A DNA stretch of 17,526 nt from Planctomycetaceae bacterium (GCA_016795125.1 JAEUIG010000061.1:1-17526), one strand, 5' to 3'; shown: positions 1-7,541, counted from the first letter of the stretch. Notes: generated by a model from the letters alone, not told the origin. Numbers and translations are program-made.

Positions 1-870
1 AATCTCGGAATCGTCAACGAGGCCGAGCAGGAGCGGCTGCGCAACTCCCGGGTGGCCATTGTCGGCATGGGCGGCGTCGGCGGCGTCCATTTGATGACGC
101 TGGCCCGGCTGGGGATTCAACAGTTCTCCATCAGCGACCTCGACACCTTCGAGCTGGCGAACTTCAACCGCCAGTACGGAGCGCGGATCGATACGCTGGG
201 CCGGCCGAAAGTCGAAGTCATGGCGGCCGAAGTGCAGCGGATCAATCCGGACGTTCAGCTCAGGGTGCTTCCGCAAGGCGTTACTGAGCGTTCGATCGCG
301 CAGTTCCTGGATGGCGTGGACCTGCTCATCGACGGCATCGACTATTTTGCGATCGACATGCGGCGCAAGCTGTACCGGGCCGCCGCCCAGCGCGGCATTC
401 CGGCCGTCATGGCAGGGCCGGTCGGCTGCAGCACCGCCTGGCTGGTCTTTACGCGCGACGGCATGCCGTTCGACCGCTATTTCGACCTGCACGACGGCCA
501 GTCGGAGATGGAGCAACTGGCGGCATTCACCGTCGGCCTCGCACCTGCGGCGCTGCACTTTCCGTACGTTGACATCAGCCGCGTCAACATCGCCGAGCAG
601 TACGGTCCGTCGGTGGGCCTGGCGTGCGAGTTGTGTGCGGGCGTCGCCGGCGCCGAGGCTCTGAAGCTGCTCCTCAATCGAGGCGGCGTGCGTCCAGTCC
701 CGCACTATGCACAGTTCGACGCGTACCGGGCCAGGTTCCGCCGTGGACGGCTGTGGGGCGGAAATCGCCACCCGCTCCAGCGGCTCAAACGCTGGTGGCT
801 GTTGCGAACCGTTGCGAGCATGACGCCATCTGGCTGCCAGGAACATTGCGATTGCTCATCGCACTGCTGA
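1..870 (+). CDS. ThiF/MoeB/E1-like adenylyltransferase, 5' end outside window
   Basis: The reading frame is open from the first base, so the N-terminus lies outside the window; 289 residues are visible. It begins in the helix that normally precedes the nucleotide-binding strand (EQERLRNSRVAIVGMGG), followed by the dinucleotide-binding loop GMGGVGG (visible residues 22-28). The acidic strand end DLDTFE and the NFNRQ motif, typical of ThiF/MoeB/UBA-type enzymes, come next, then GRPKVE. Family knowledge: these cytosolic enzymes use ATP to adenylate the C-terminal glycine of a ubiquitin-like sulfur carrier (ThiS, MoaD) or another acid. A CELC pair sits near visible residue 214, but I do not see the second CxxC of a classical structural zinc site. 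The last residues are unusually Cys-rich (CQEHCDC then CSSHC). Neighbouring TusA, DsrE and MetE-like genes suggest a sulfur-transfer role (inference). Family is clear; substrate unknown. Confidence 0.88.
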   Translation, partial: NLGIVNEAEQERLRNSRVAIVGMGGVGGVHLMTLARLGIQQFSISDLDTFELANFNRQYGARIDTLGRPKVEVMAAEVQRINPDVQLRVLPQGVTERSIAQFLDGVDLLIDGIDYFAIDMRRKLYRAAAQRGIPAVMAGPVGCSTAWLVFTRDGMPFDRYFDLHDGQSEMEQLAAFTVGLAPAALHFPYVDISRVNIAEQYGPSVGLACELCAGVAGAEALKLLLNRGGVRPVPHYAQFDAYRARFRRGRLWGGNRHPLQRLKRWWLLRTVASMTPSGCQEHCDCSSHC

Positions 871-891
871 CCGGACGGCGCTCTCAGCGAG

Positions 892-1377
892 TCACGAACA
901 GACCGACAGGGGCTCCGAGGTTCGTCGGCCTGCCGTTGATCCGGCACGTGAGATCAACCTCGCACCGCTCCGGCTTCGCAGACCCGCCTGGCGGCGACGG
1001 ATCGCCTTGCGGAGCACTCGCAACACGAGTCTCCGGCTGAGCGGGGCCACGTTCGAACCGTAGCGTTCCAGGACCACCGGGTCTGCCGGGCGGGCGTCCC
1101 ACAGACGGACGAGTGCTCGGGCCGGCTGGTAGTGCGTGGCCAGTTCATCCCCGCCATAGAAGGCGATGAGCGCGGTGCGGCAATCGATCTGTGGCTGTTC
1201 GGTAAACGGCTCGCTCAGCAGTCCGAAAATGCATTTGCCGCCGCGTCCGTCGTCAAACTTCCGGCGAATGAGACGGTCTGCGTTCGCCTGCAGGTGCTGC
1301 AGTGACGCGAGCGGAATCCGCGAATCCGCGAAGACGCTCATGAGGTCGGCAATGACGAGTTTTCGGCTCCGGTTCAT
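892..1377 (-). CDS. Hypothetical protein, 161 aa
   Basis: I do not recognise this protein. The start is the ATG at 1375-1377, supported by an AGGAG ribosome-binding site 7 bases upstream; the frame stays open further upstream but that part reads like noncoding sequence and runs into a repeat. It begins MNRSRKLVIADLMSVF, has a central region with KCIFGLLSEP and CRTALIAFYGG, then QPARALVRLWDA and DPVVLERYGS, and ends in an Arg-rich tail. There is no signal peptide and no membrane segment. It converges on the ThiF-like gene, with only 21 bases between the two stops, and separates that gene from the TusA/DsrE/MetE genes on the opposite strand. No known motif is visible; the folded-looking middle and good RBS argue that it is real. 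Confidence 0.6.
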   Translation of the reverse strand: MNRSRKLVIADLMSVFADSRIPLASLQHLQANADRLIRRKFDDGRGGKCIFGLLSEPFTEQPQIDCRTALIAFYGGDELATHYQPARALVRLWDARPADPVVLERYGSNVAPLSRRLVLRVLRKAIRRRQAGLRSRSGARLISRAGSTAGRRTSEPLSVCS

Positions 1378-1843
1378 TCGCGAACTCCTGTTTCGATGCG
1401 ATCGTTGCCAAACACGGCCGAGTTCGATTGTAAACCGGCCGTACCCCGTCGCGGTAGAGCAGTGCTGCGAACCGGAACACTGACGAAAGCCAACGACTCG
1501 ATGCGGACGCACGAATCGCCAAATGCCACGGCCAACGGCATCGCGGCGAATTGCAGTACTTGGGCCGTTCAGGATCGGCATTCTGCTCGATTCTGCCGGG
1601 CGCTCTAAGCCTGGCAGGGGCTTGTTTCTGAGAATTAGCGTCAAGCAGCCGCCGGGCAGAATCGAGCACGCCAGGCGGGAACCAGGTCGAAGCGTTGGTG
1701 CGAGTCTGTCGGTGTGCAACGAGCCGTCAAAAGCTCCCCTGCTCCGCGTGAAGCCATTGTCGGGCTACCGCGGCGAGGATACGCTCAAACTTGAGTGTGA
1801 TCGTCAGGACCAACGCACCGTCAGCGGTTGAAGAGTCGAAGTC
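1378..1843. other. Intergenic stretch carrying a palindromic repeat
   Basis: There is no convincing gene in these 466 bases. The stretch contains the upstream region of the minus-strand hypothetical, copy 1 of a dispersed palindromic repeat (1571-1694), and the upstream region of the TusA-like gene. I see no strong promoter. Confidence 0.6.
1571..1694. repeat. Dispersed palindromic repeat, copy 1
   Basis: This stretch of about 124 bases aligns with 5910-6034 along its whole length; by eye roughly 80% of positions match, with one small gap. Its ends form an exact 14-base inverted repeat: TGCTCGATTCTGCC at 1584-1597 and GGCAGAATCGAGCA at 1655-1668. A GCCAGG-type tail follows. There is no ORF and no transposase, so it resembles a REP/MITE-like element. 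It lies in the upstream region of the TusA-like gene. Confidence 0.8.
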
Positions 1844-2080
1844 ATGGTTGACGAATCGGCGAGCGATCAGGCCTGGGATGCCGGCTCGATGGGCTGCGGT
1901 GAACTGATTATCATGCTGGCCGTGCGGATGCGCGCCATGGTGCCGGCGACTGTACTCCATCTGACCGCCACGGATCCGGGAGCGCGCGAAGATTTGCCCG
2001 CGTGGTGCAGGATGACCGGCCACCGCCTGGTCCGACACGAACATCCACATTATTGGATTGAACGACGGGAGAGCCCGTGA
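1844..2080 (+). CDS. TusA/SirA-family sulfur-carrier-like protein, 78 aa
   Basis: This small protein has the TusA (SirA, YeeD) pattern: a leading strand into SMGCGELI, a helix (LAVRMRAM), a strand with VLHLTATDP, then REDLPAWCRMTGH and a terminal strand HYWIERRE. Family knowledge: TusA carries a persulfide on the Cys of a CPxP motif and passes sulfur between cytosolic proteins. Here that Cys is Cys18, but the following Pro is lost (CGEL instead of CPEP); Cys55 in DLPAWC is a second conserved-looking thiol. The start is the ATG at 1844; the RBS is weak. The stop overlaps the start of the DsrE-like gene (TGATG), so the two are translationally coupled. The same AWCRMTG/SWCRMTG motif recurs in the fused TusA domain of the MetE-like protein. 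Family call is firm; partner and substrate are inferred. Confidence 0.82.
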   Translation: MVDESASDQAWDAGSMGCGELIIMLAVRMRAMVPATVLHLTATDPGAREDLPAWCRMTGHRLVRHEHPHYWIERRESP

Positions 2081-2442
2081 TGCCTGGAAAGTTCTGCGTC
2101 AGTCTGTCCTTCGCGAAAGACAACACCGACAAAGCCACGGTCGCTTTTGTGGTTGCGAACGCAGCACTCGGTTCCGAAAAGGAAACAATGGTGTTTCTGT
2201 CGACCGAAGCGGTCCGACTGTCTCAGGCCGGATACGCCGATGACATTCACGAAGCGGGGTTCGCGCCTCTCAAGGAATTGATGGAGAACTTTGCCGCCAA
2301 CGGAGGCAAGATCTTCACTTGCTCTCCCTGCTTCAAGCGTCGAAATCTCGACGAGAACAACCTCGTCGCCGGAGCTGTCATCGTGGGTGGTGCGAAACTC
2401 GTCGAGTTCCTATCGGACGGGTCGCCGTGCGTCTCGTTTTGA
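2080..2442 (+). CDS. DsrE/DsrF-family protein, 120 aa
   Basis: The sequence fits the DsrE-like fold: an N-terminal strand and nucleotide-type turn (CVSLSFAKDN), helix KATVAFVVANAAL, strand ETMVFLSTEAV, a helix with LKELMENFAANGG, then IFTCSPCFKRR and a final VAGAVIVGGAKLVEFL helix-strand region. Family knowledge: DsrE, TusD and relatives bind or relay persulfide sulfur through a Cys at the position of TCSPC. Here Cys81 and Cys84 form CxxC, and another Cys lies four residues from the C-terminus. I chose the ATG at 2080, which overlaps the tusA-like stop as TGATG and has GGGAGAG six bases upstream; the GTG at 2077 is the alternative. Location between two TusA-like proteins supports a role as sulfur-relay partner (inference). 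It could instead be a general DsrE-like redox protein. Confidence 0.85.
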   Translation: MPGKFCVSLSFAKDNTDKATVAFVVANAALGSEKETMVFLSTEAVRLSQAGYADDIHEAGFAPLKELMENFAANGGKIFTCSPCFKRRNLDENNLVAGAVIVGGAKLVEFLSDGSPCVSF

Positions 2443-2456
2443 GTCCGACCGTCGTA

Positions 2457-2474
2457 CCCGACCGGTCGGTCGGG
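2457..2474. promoter_or_regulatory. GC-rich hairpin between the DsrE-like and TusA-MetE genes
   Basis: CCCGACC, loop GGTC, GGTCGGG form a 7-bp stem starting 14 bases after the DsrE-like stop. There is no T-run behind it, so it is not a convincing terminator. It could stabilise the upstream message or separate expression of the two parts. Confidence 0.35.
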
Positions 2475-2531
2475 CGGTGAGGTCACAAGCTTGCCCAGCT
2501 ACAGGGACAGCGTAAAGGCTGAACTCCAACT

Positions 2532-4067
2532 GTGCAGTACGCTCCCGCCCATTCCTCGCTGCCTGATGCGTCGTTCGACGGCGGCAGCCTCGACTGCGGC
2601 AGCGGATTGCTGCTGCTGATCCGGCGGCACATCGACCCGCTGCCAGGCGGGCGCCTGCTTGAAATCCGGTCAACCGAACCCAGCGTCGAAGAAGACCTGC
2701 CCTCGTGGTGCCGGATGACGGGCAACGATCTGTTGTCCACCGTCCGTCGCGGACCCGAGCGGAGCTACCTCGTCCGCAAGCGGGGTGCACCGGGCATGCT
2801 GCCGGAGGGCGTCGACAGCAGGGTTGCGACAAACTCGGTGGCCCTGCATACATCGCATCCGGTGGGCCGGGACCTGTCGCGCGATTCGATCGCCCCCTTG
2901 TCGGTGATGGGTATCGGCAGTTGGCCGCGATCCCCGAACGTGCTGGCCGCCCTCCCGCAGTACCTGTCAGGCCGGATCTCCGACGCGCACTTCCACGCGA
3001 TCGCCGATCTGGCAGTTGCCGATGTCATCGCGGCCCAGGAGCGCGCCGGTGTGCACGTCGTAACGGACGGCGAGCAGCGACGGGACAGCTACGCCAGTTT
3101 CATCGGCAATCACTTGGAGAACTGCCAGTTAGTGCCGATTGTCGACCTGCTCTCGTATGTGGACGAACCGGACAGGTTCCGCGAGGAACTCAAGGCGCTG
3201 GACGTCCCCGCTGAGTCGGTGCGTCACCCGGCGGTCTTCGGGAAGCTCGCGCGGCGCACGCCGATTGTCGTCCCAGAACTCCAATTCGCACAGTCGCGAA
3301 CCGCACGACCGATCAAAGTCGCGCTGCCGGGTCCCTACCTGCTGACGCGCACAATGTGGCTCGAATGCGTCGCTGACAAGGCGTACGACACTCGCGAGGC
3401 GCTGGCAGACGACATTGTCCTGGCGCTGCGCGGGGAGTTACGGGATCTGCTGGCGGCCGGGGCGGCCATCGTCCAGTTTGATGAGCCGGTCCTCACGGAG
3501 GTCGTGTTCGGCGCACCGCGGCAGTCGCGCAGTTTTATGTGCGGAGCGCTCAGCGAGCGGCGCGAACCGACCGAAGAATTGCGATTCGCGGCCGGCTTGA
3601 TCAATCGCGTCGTGGACGGATTTCCTCGCGATCGGACCGCCGTCCACGTCTGTCGCGGAAATTGGAGTCGGGACGAAAGCGTGGCGCTCTCCGGCGATTA
3701 TCGGCCCCTCGTGCCGACTCTGTGCGAATTGAACGTTGGTCATCTGTTCCTGGAGCTCTGTACTTCGCGGGCGGGCGAACTCGATTCGCTGCGTCAACTC
3801 CCCGAGGACGTTCGCATCGGCGTCGGCGTGGTGAATCAGAAGCTCGATCGGGTGGAAACGGTGAACGAGATCGTTGTCCGCGGAGAAGCCGCGATTGCCG
3901 TGTTTGGGGCGAAGCGCGTGCTGCTTAACCCCGACTGCGGGTTTGCCACGTTTGCCGACCGGCCGATCGCGTCCGCGGCGGTCGCGGAACAGAAGCTGGC
4001 GGCAATCGTACAGGCGTCACGGCAACTGCGCGCTCTGCATGGAGAGTCACTTCATTCAACCAGTTGA
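2532..4067 (+). CDS. TusA-like domain fused to cobalamin-independent methionine synthase (MetE) catalytic domain, 511 aa
   Basis: Residues about 14-84 are TusA-like (GGSLDCGSGLLL with Cys22, then VEEDLPSWCRMTGN and YLVRKRG). A linker leads to a MetE C-terminal-type barrel, about residues 123-505, opening with MGIGSWPRSP, then VVTDGEQRR, KVALPGPYLLTR and IVQFDEPVLTE. The zinc/homocysteine site is complete: His372 and Cys374 (HVCRGN), Glu408 (LFLELC) and Cys469 (LNPDCGFAT). The Glu-to-Cys spacing of 61 equals that of E. coli MetE (Glu665, Cys726). Family knowledge: this domain transfers a methyl group to a zinc-bound homocysteine thiolate. The N-terminal folate-binding half of classical MetE is absent, as in short 'core MetE' enzymes, so the methyl donor is open. 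The GTG at 2532 is the start; an in-frame stop lies just upstream. The fusion implies that sulfur is channelled to, or sensed by, the methyltransferase (inference). Confidence 0.87.
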   Translation: MQYAPAHSSLPDASFDGGSLDCGSGLLLLIRRHIDPLPGGRLLEIRSTEPSVEEDLPSWCRMTGNDLLSTVRRGPERSYLVRKRGAPGMLPEGVDSRVATNSVALHTSHPVGRDLSRDSIAPLSVMGIGSWPRSPNVLAALPQYLSGRISDAHFHAIADLAVADVIAAQERAGVHVVTDGEQRRDSYASFIGNHLENCQLVPIVDLLSYVDEPDRFREELKALDVPAESVRHPAVFGKLARRTPIVVPELQFAQSRTARPIKVALPGPYLLTRTMWLECVADKAYDTREALADDIVLALRGELRDLLAAGAAIVQFDEPVLTEVVFGAPRQSRSFMCGALSERREPTEELRFAAGLINRVVDGFPRDRTAVHVCRGNWSRDESVALSGDYRPLVPTLCELNVGHLFLELCTSRAGELDSLRQLPEDVRIGVGVVNQKLDRVETVNEIVVRGEAAIAVFGAKRVLLNPDCGFATFADRPIASAAVAEQKLAAIVQASRQLRALHGESLHSTS

Positions 4068-4125
4068 CGACCATGCCGGATTGTTGGCGAGGTCAATGCT
4101 TCAATATCGACGGATTGGAGATTGC

Positions 4126-5119
<994 letters not shown>

Positions 5120-5130
<11 letters not shown>

Positions 5131-5653
5131 ATTCCTACGCCCGACGGATGGAGTCTCCATCCGCTCGCCCGGCCGACGCCCACATTGTCTTTCCGCGCAG
5201 CTGTTCGCGGCAGCGCTGGCGATCTCTCTCTGCGGCTGCTCTCAGCCTGACGATCCCTGGACGCGCGCCGCTGCCTCAGGCAGTGTGACTCTCGACGGCG
5301 CGCCGCTGAAGGAAGGGACGATCACATTCTTTCCGAGCGGAGCCACACGTGGGCCTGCGGCCGGCGGGGCAATCGTTGATGGCCGCTATGACATCTCGGC
5401 CTCTGAAGGACCGATTGTCGGCACAAGCCGGGTTGAACTTCGTTCGGTTCAGAAGACCGGTCGCATCGTCAAATCCCCCGTCGCAGTGGAGTCCGATGGT
5501 CTGCCGATCGACATGGTCGAGGAAACCAGGGAGGTTGTTCCACCGCAGTACAACCGCGATTCCACGTTGGAGTTCACGATCAAGGAGGGCGATGAAAACG
5601 TCAACGACATCATTTTGCAAAGCGCGGTCGCCGTCCCTCCGCCCGGTCAATGA
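5120..5653 (+). CDS. Small planctomycete lipoprotein, carboxypeptidase regulatory-like fold, 177 aa
   Basis: After an Arg-containing N-region, a hydrophobic stretch (LFAAALAISLCGC) ends in a lipobox with the form L-C-G-C, so the mature protein should be lipid-anchored. It continues with the strand pattern typical of these proteins: GSVTLDGAPLKEGTITFFP, then GGAIVDGRYDI and VEL, and ends EFTIKEGDENVNDIIL. Family knowledge: such transthyretin/carboxypeptidase regulatory-like lipoproteins very often follow DUF1559 genes in planctomycetes, as here. I chose the GTG at 5120, which overlaps the upstream gene by 11 bases and has a purine-rich AAGGAGCGGAG upstream; no in-frame ATG precedes the signal sequence. 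Function is unknown; a structural or binding role at the envelope is plausible. Confidence 0.85.
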
Positions 5654-5863
5654 ATCTGGCAGGCTCGTCCTTACGAATCAGTCGTCCTTGCGGTACACGA
5701 TGATGCGGACGGCCAGGGATACCGACCGGGGACGACTCATCGCCGGGTTATAACCAAGCCAGCGTCGCGCCAGGTCGGAACCTGTCCAGAAAGCCTGGCG
5801 TCGGAAACGAGGAGTCTGACACAACAAGGTGACGGCCCACTGTTTGACGTCGGGTTGCAAAGT
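5654..5863. other. Intergenic DNA with a GCCAGG hairpin
   Basis: No supported gene. CGCCAGG at 5768-5774 pairs with CCTGGCG at 5794-5800, and the segment CGCCAGGTCGGAACCTG is also found in the tail of the dispersed repeat at 6009-6025. It may be a partial relative of that repeat. Together with the tRNA fragment, the repeat and the promoter that follow, the gene-free stretch extends to 6305. Confidence 0.5.
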
Positions 5864-5905
5864 GGGGCCGCTGGGACTCGAACCCAGAACCAACGGATCA
5901 TGAGT
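5864..5905 (-). pseudogene. Truncated tRNA (3' half, CAU anticodon region)
   Basis: Read on the minus strand this is the anticodon-loop to acceptor 3' half of the tRNA found complete at 9532-9605: 41 of 42 positions match, the difference lying in the anticodon arm. The D arm and 5' acceptor strand are missing, so it cannot make a tRNA. Similarity continues a further 19 bases or so into the 3' flank (5845-5863), with a few differences and a 4-base gap. At the truncated end the dispersed palindromic repeat begins within about five bases. It resembles the displaced 3' end left by a tRNA-targeting element. Confidence 0.85.
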
Positions 5906-5909
5906 TTTC

Positions 5910-6034
5910 AGGACAGGCATTCTGCTCGATCGTACTCGACGCTCAAAGCCTGGCTGGGGCTCGTCTTCCGGGATTCAGCGTCGAGCAGCCACCGGACAGA
6001 ATCGAGCACGCCAGGTCGGAACCTGGTCGGAACG
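5910..6034. repeat. Dispersed palindromic repeat, copy 2
   Basis: Second copy of the element at 1571-1694. It begins AGGACAGGCATTCTGCTCGAT and carries inverted pieces CTCGACGCT and AGCGTCGAG inside the outer pair TTCTGCTCGAT/ CAGAATCGAGCA. Its tail contains CCAGGT-CGGA-ACCTGG, a 6-bp hairpin that is degenerate in copy 1. It is noncoding, and directly abuts the truncated tRNA. Confidence 0.8.
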
Positions 6035-6233
6035 GCGCTCATGGGAATGCGCTGGCAAGTTCGTCTTGCGGTGTCTGAAACAGCCTTCGTGGACGTCTTG
6101 CTGAGTCCACAGCGTCACCGCAACCAGTGAAGCCAATCGGGGCGGGCGGGCCTCATAAGGTCTGTACCGCTGGATCCTGAGTGCATTCGTCGTCACTCGA
6201 CGCAATTCTGAGGGAATCCTGCGGCATTCGTCT

Positions 6234-6270
6234 TTGCAATTGCACATTGTGACGATACAATATTTGTATC
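6234..6270 (+). promoter_or_regulatory. Sigma70-like promoter with overlapping operator palindrome
   Basis: TTGCAA at 6234-6239 and TACAAT at 6256-6261 are separated by 16 bases, a good -35/-10 pair. The -10 lies inside a perfect palindrome, GATACAA-TAT-TTGTATC at 6254-6270 (7-bp arms, 3-base centre). The arrangement is that of a repressor operator; the ATG of the next gene is 36 bases further on. Confidence 0.6.
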
Positions 6271-6305
6271 TGCACTTCAGCGCACTCCATTTCCAGGATC
6301 GAAGA

Positions 6306-6881
6306 ATGCCGATTACTCGAATCACACGCGAAGACTTTCTGCGGGATCGTCAGGGCCGCACGTTCACCGACGTGCTGAACGCTCAAGAGGCCCCATTTGA
6401 TGCGTTAATGCGGTTTTTGAGCGATGAGGCCCGGCAGCAGCGGATGGAGGACTCGGAAGTCCACCATGACCGCCCGGCCCTGGCCGGCGTCATCCGGGAA
6501 CTCGAAGCGCTGCCGGAAATCGACACGTTCCTCCGTGAAATCCACCTGCAGGAAAGCAAACGCTTCCGTCAGGCGACGGGTGTCCTCGTGCGCATGATCA
6601 TGGAGCGCCGCGGCTGGAAGAAGACCGGCAAGAAAGGCTCGTTGGGCGTCCGCGCCAAGTCGGACCGAGCTCATCCGAGTCACAACACCGGCGGACTGGC
6701 CTTCTGGTTCATTCGCGCCGAGCGCTATGAGAAGAAGGACGGAATGCCGTTTCGGTCAGTGCGTGAACGGCGTCGCCAGTTTCCCGCCAGTAAGCGGCGG
6801 CCGAAGCCCTCCCGCTCACAGCAGACATCGCAGCGGCGAAAGTCAGAGAACACACGGTCGGTCTCCGCCCGTCAATCGTAA
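6306..6881 (+). CDS. Hypothetical protein with basic C-terminal tail, 191 aa
   Basis: I do not recognise this protein. The ATG at 6306 is preceded by AGGATCGAAGA and by a good promoter with a palindromic operator. Residues 1-110 are acidic to mixed and probably helical (REDFLRDRQGRTFTDVLNA, VIRELEALPEIDTFLREIH), followed by VLVRMIMERRGWKKTGKKG and the distinctive block TGGLAFWFIRAERYEKKDG. The last 45 residues are rich in Arg, Ser, Gln and Lys and look disordered, compatible with nucleic-acid binding. No signal peptide and no membrane segment. It is the first gene of the region between the tRNA fragment and the intact tRNA. Being behind the operator it may be autoregulated, but no recognisable helix-turn-helix is visible. 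Confidence 0.72.
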   Translation: MPITRITREDFLRDRQGRTFTDVLNAQEAPFDALMRFLSDEARQQRMEDSEVHHDRPALAGVIRELEALPEIDTFLREIHLQESKRFRQATGVLVRMIMERRGWKKTGKKGSLGVRAKSDRAHPSHNTGGLAFWFIRAERYEKKDGMPFRSVRERRRQFPASKRRPKPSRSQQTSQRRKSENTRSVSARQS

Positions 6882-6933
6882 TCAAGCGATTGTCGAGGCG
6901 ACGGCAGCGCACCGCGTGGAACAAGGGGCGACC

Positions 6934-7149
6934 ATGTCGCAGTTTCGCGTGAAGTGTCCGAGTTCCCAATGCGGTCATATCGGGATGACGGAAGGCGCTC
7001 CAGCCGCCGGAGCGTTCGTTAAAAAGCATTTCGCCGACATGAACAACCGCAAGAAGTCGGTTGAACGGAGCGATCCGCTCCTGGTTTTCCGTTGCCATAG
7101 ATGCAAATGCCGATGGCGAATGCGGACCAGCCAGGTGGCGCGTAGCTGA
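6934..7149 (+). CDS. Small zinc-ribbon-like hypothetical protein, 71 aa
   Basis: The ATG at 6934 is preceded by AAGGGGCG, a reasonable ribosome-binding site. The protein starts MSQFRVKCPSSQCGH and ends with VFRCHRCKCRWRM, giving two Cys pairs (CxxxxC and CxxC) about 40 residues apart, the layout of a zinc ribbon. The middle is basic (VKKHFADMNNRKKS). No enzyme motif is visible. It lies 52 bases after the basic hypothetical and in the same orientation, so the two may be co-transcribed. Such small ribbons often bind nucleic acid or act as protein adaptors; the role here is unknown. Confidence 0.62.
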   Translation: MSQFRVKCPSSQCGHIGMTEGAPAAGAFVKKHFADMNNRKKSVERSDPLLVFRCHRCKCRWRMRTSQVARS

Positions 7150-7301
7150 CGAGGTGCACCACAATCGCCCCACAAGGGAGAGTAAATCATAAGTCGGCCG
7201 GTCGGGAACCGGGAAAATTCGTCGCTGTCCTGTGTGGCAGCGGGTCCGGAACGCTGCTCTAGCGGAACCTGTACGGCCTGTTTGGTTGAGGAAGTGGAAG
7301 T

Positions 7302-7499
7302 ATGTCTGAAGGCAGAATCAAGAAACTGACAGCGAAGGGGTTCGGATTCATCGACACGGGAGATGGACAGGATCTGTTCTTCCACATGAGCAACGTGGAA
7401 GGCAGCAGCTTTGATCAGCTCCAGGAAGGCCAGCGCGTGTCGTTTCATGCCGGCCAGGGACCGAAAGGCCCGAGGGCCGAGAATGTGCAACTGATCTGA
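7302..7499 (+). CDS. Cold-shock domain protein, 65 aa
   Basis: A single cold-shock (S1-like OB) domain fills the protein. The RNA-binding motifs are clear: KGFGFI at residues 12-17 (RNP1) and DLFFHMS (RNP2), then the typical C-terminal strands GQRVSFHAGQGPKGPRAENV. Family knowledge: CspA-type proteins bind single-stranded RNA/DNA and act as RNA chaperones in the cytosol. The ATG at 7302 follows GAGGAAG, and the length matches the family. A 152-base leader separates it from the preceding gene, as often seen for csp genes with structured 5' UTRs, and a stem-loop lies just downstream. Whether it responds to cold cannot be seen from sequence. Confidence 0.93.
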   Translation: MSEGRIKKLTAKGFGFIDTGDGQDLFFHMSNVEGSSFDQLQEGQRVSFHAGQGPKGPRAENVQLI

Positions 7500-7512
7500 C
7501 TCATGGAGCTAG

Positions 7513-7541
7513 AAGCCGGCTGCCGCTGGGGCGGCCGGCTT
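7513..7541 (+). terminator. Stem-loop after the cold-shock gene
   Basis: AAGCCGGC at 7513-7520 pairs with GCCGGCTT at 7534-7541, an 8-bp perfect stem beginning 14 bases after the csp stop. There is no clear T-run, so it is a probable but not classical intrinsic terminator. Confidence 0.5.

Noticed and set aside
1379..1719. N-terminal extension of the minus-strand hypothetical to a 275-residue protein
   Set aside because: The added 114 residues overlap the palindromic repeat and read as noncoding, while the ATG at 1377 has a good AGGAG.
3539..3928. Possible second gene within the MetE-like coding region
   Set aside because: Shadow frame with Arg/Ser-rich translation; the MetE frame carries conserved zinc ligands throughout this stretch.
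5678..5920. Minus-strand frame ending RRWLGYNPAMSRPRSV and VRIIVYRKDD, reminiscent of the C-terminus of formylglycine-generating-enzyme-like proteins
   Set aside because: The frame runs through the tRNA fragment and the GCCAGG hairpin, has no upstream domain, and the resemblance is only to a few residues. A decayed gene end is possible but cannot be supported.
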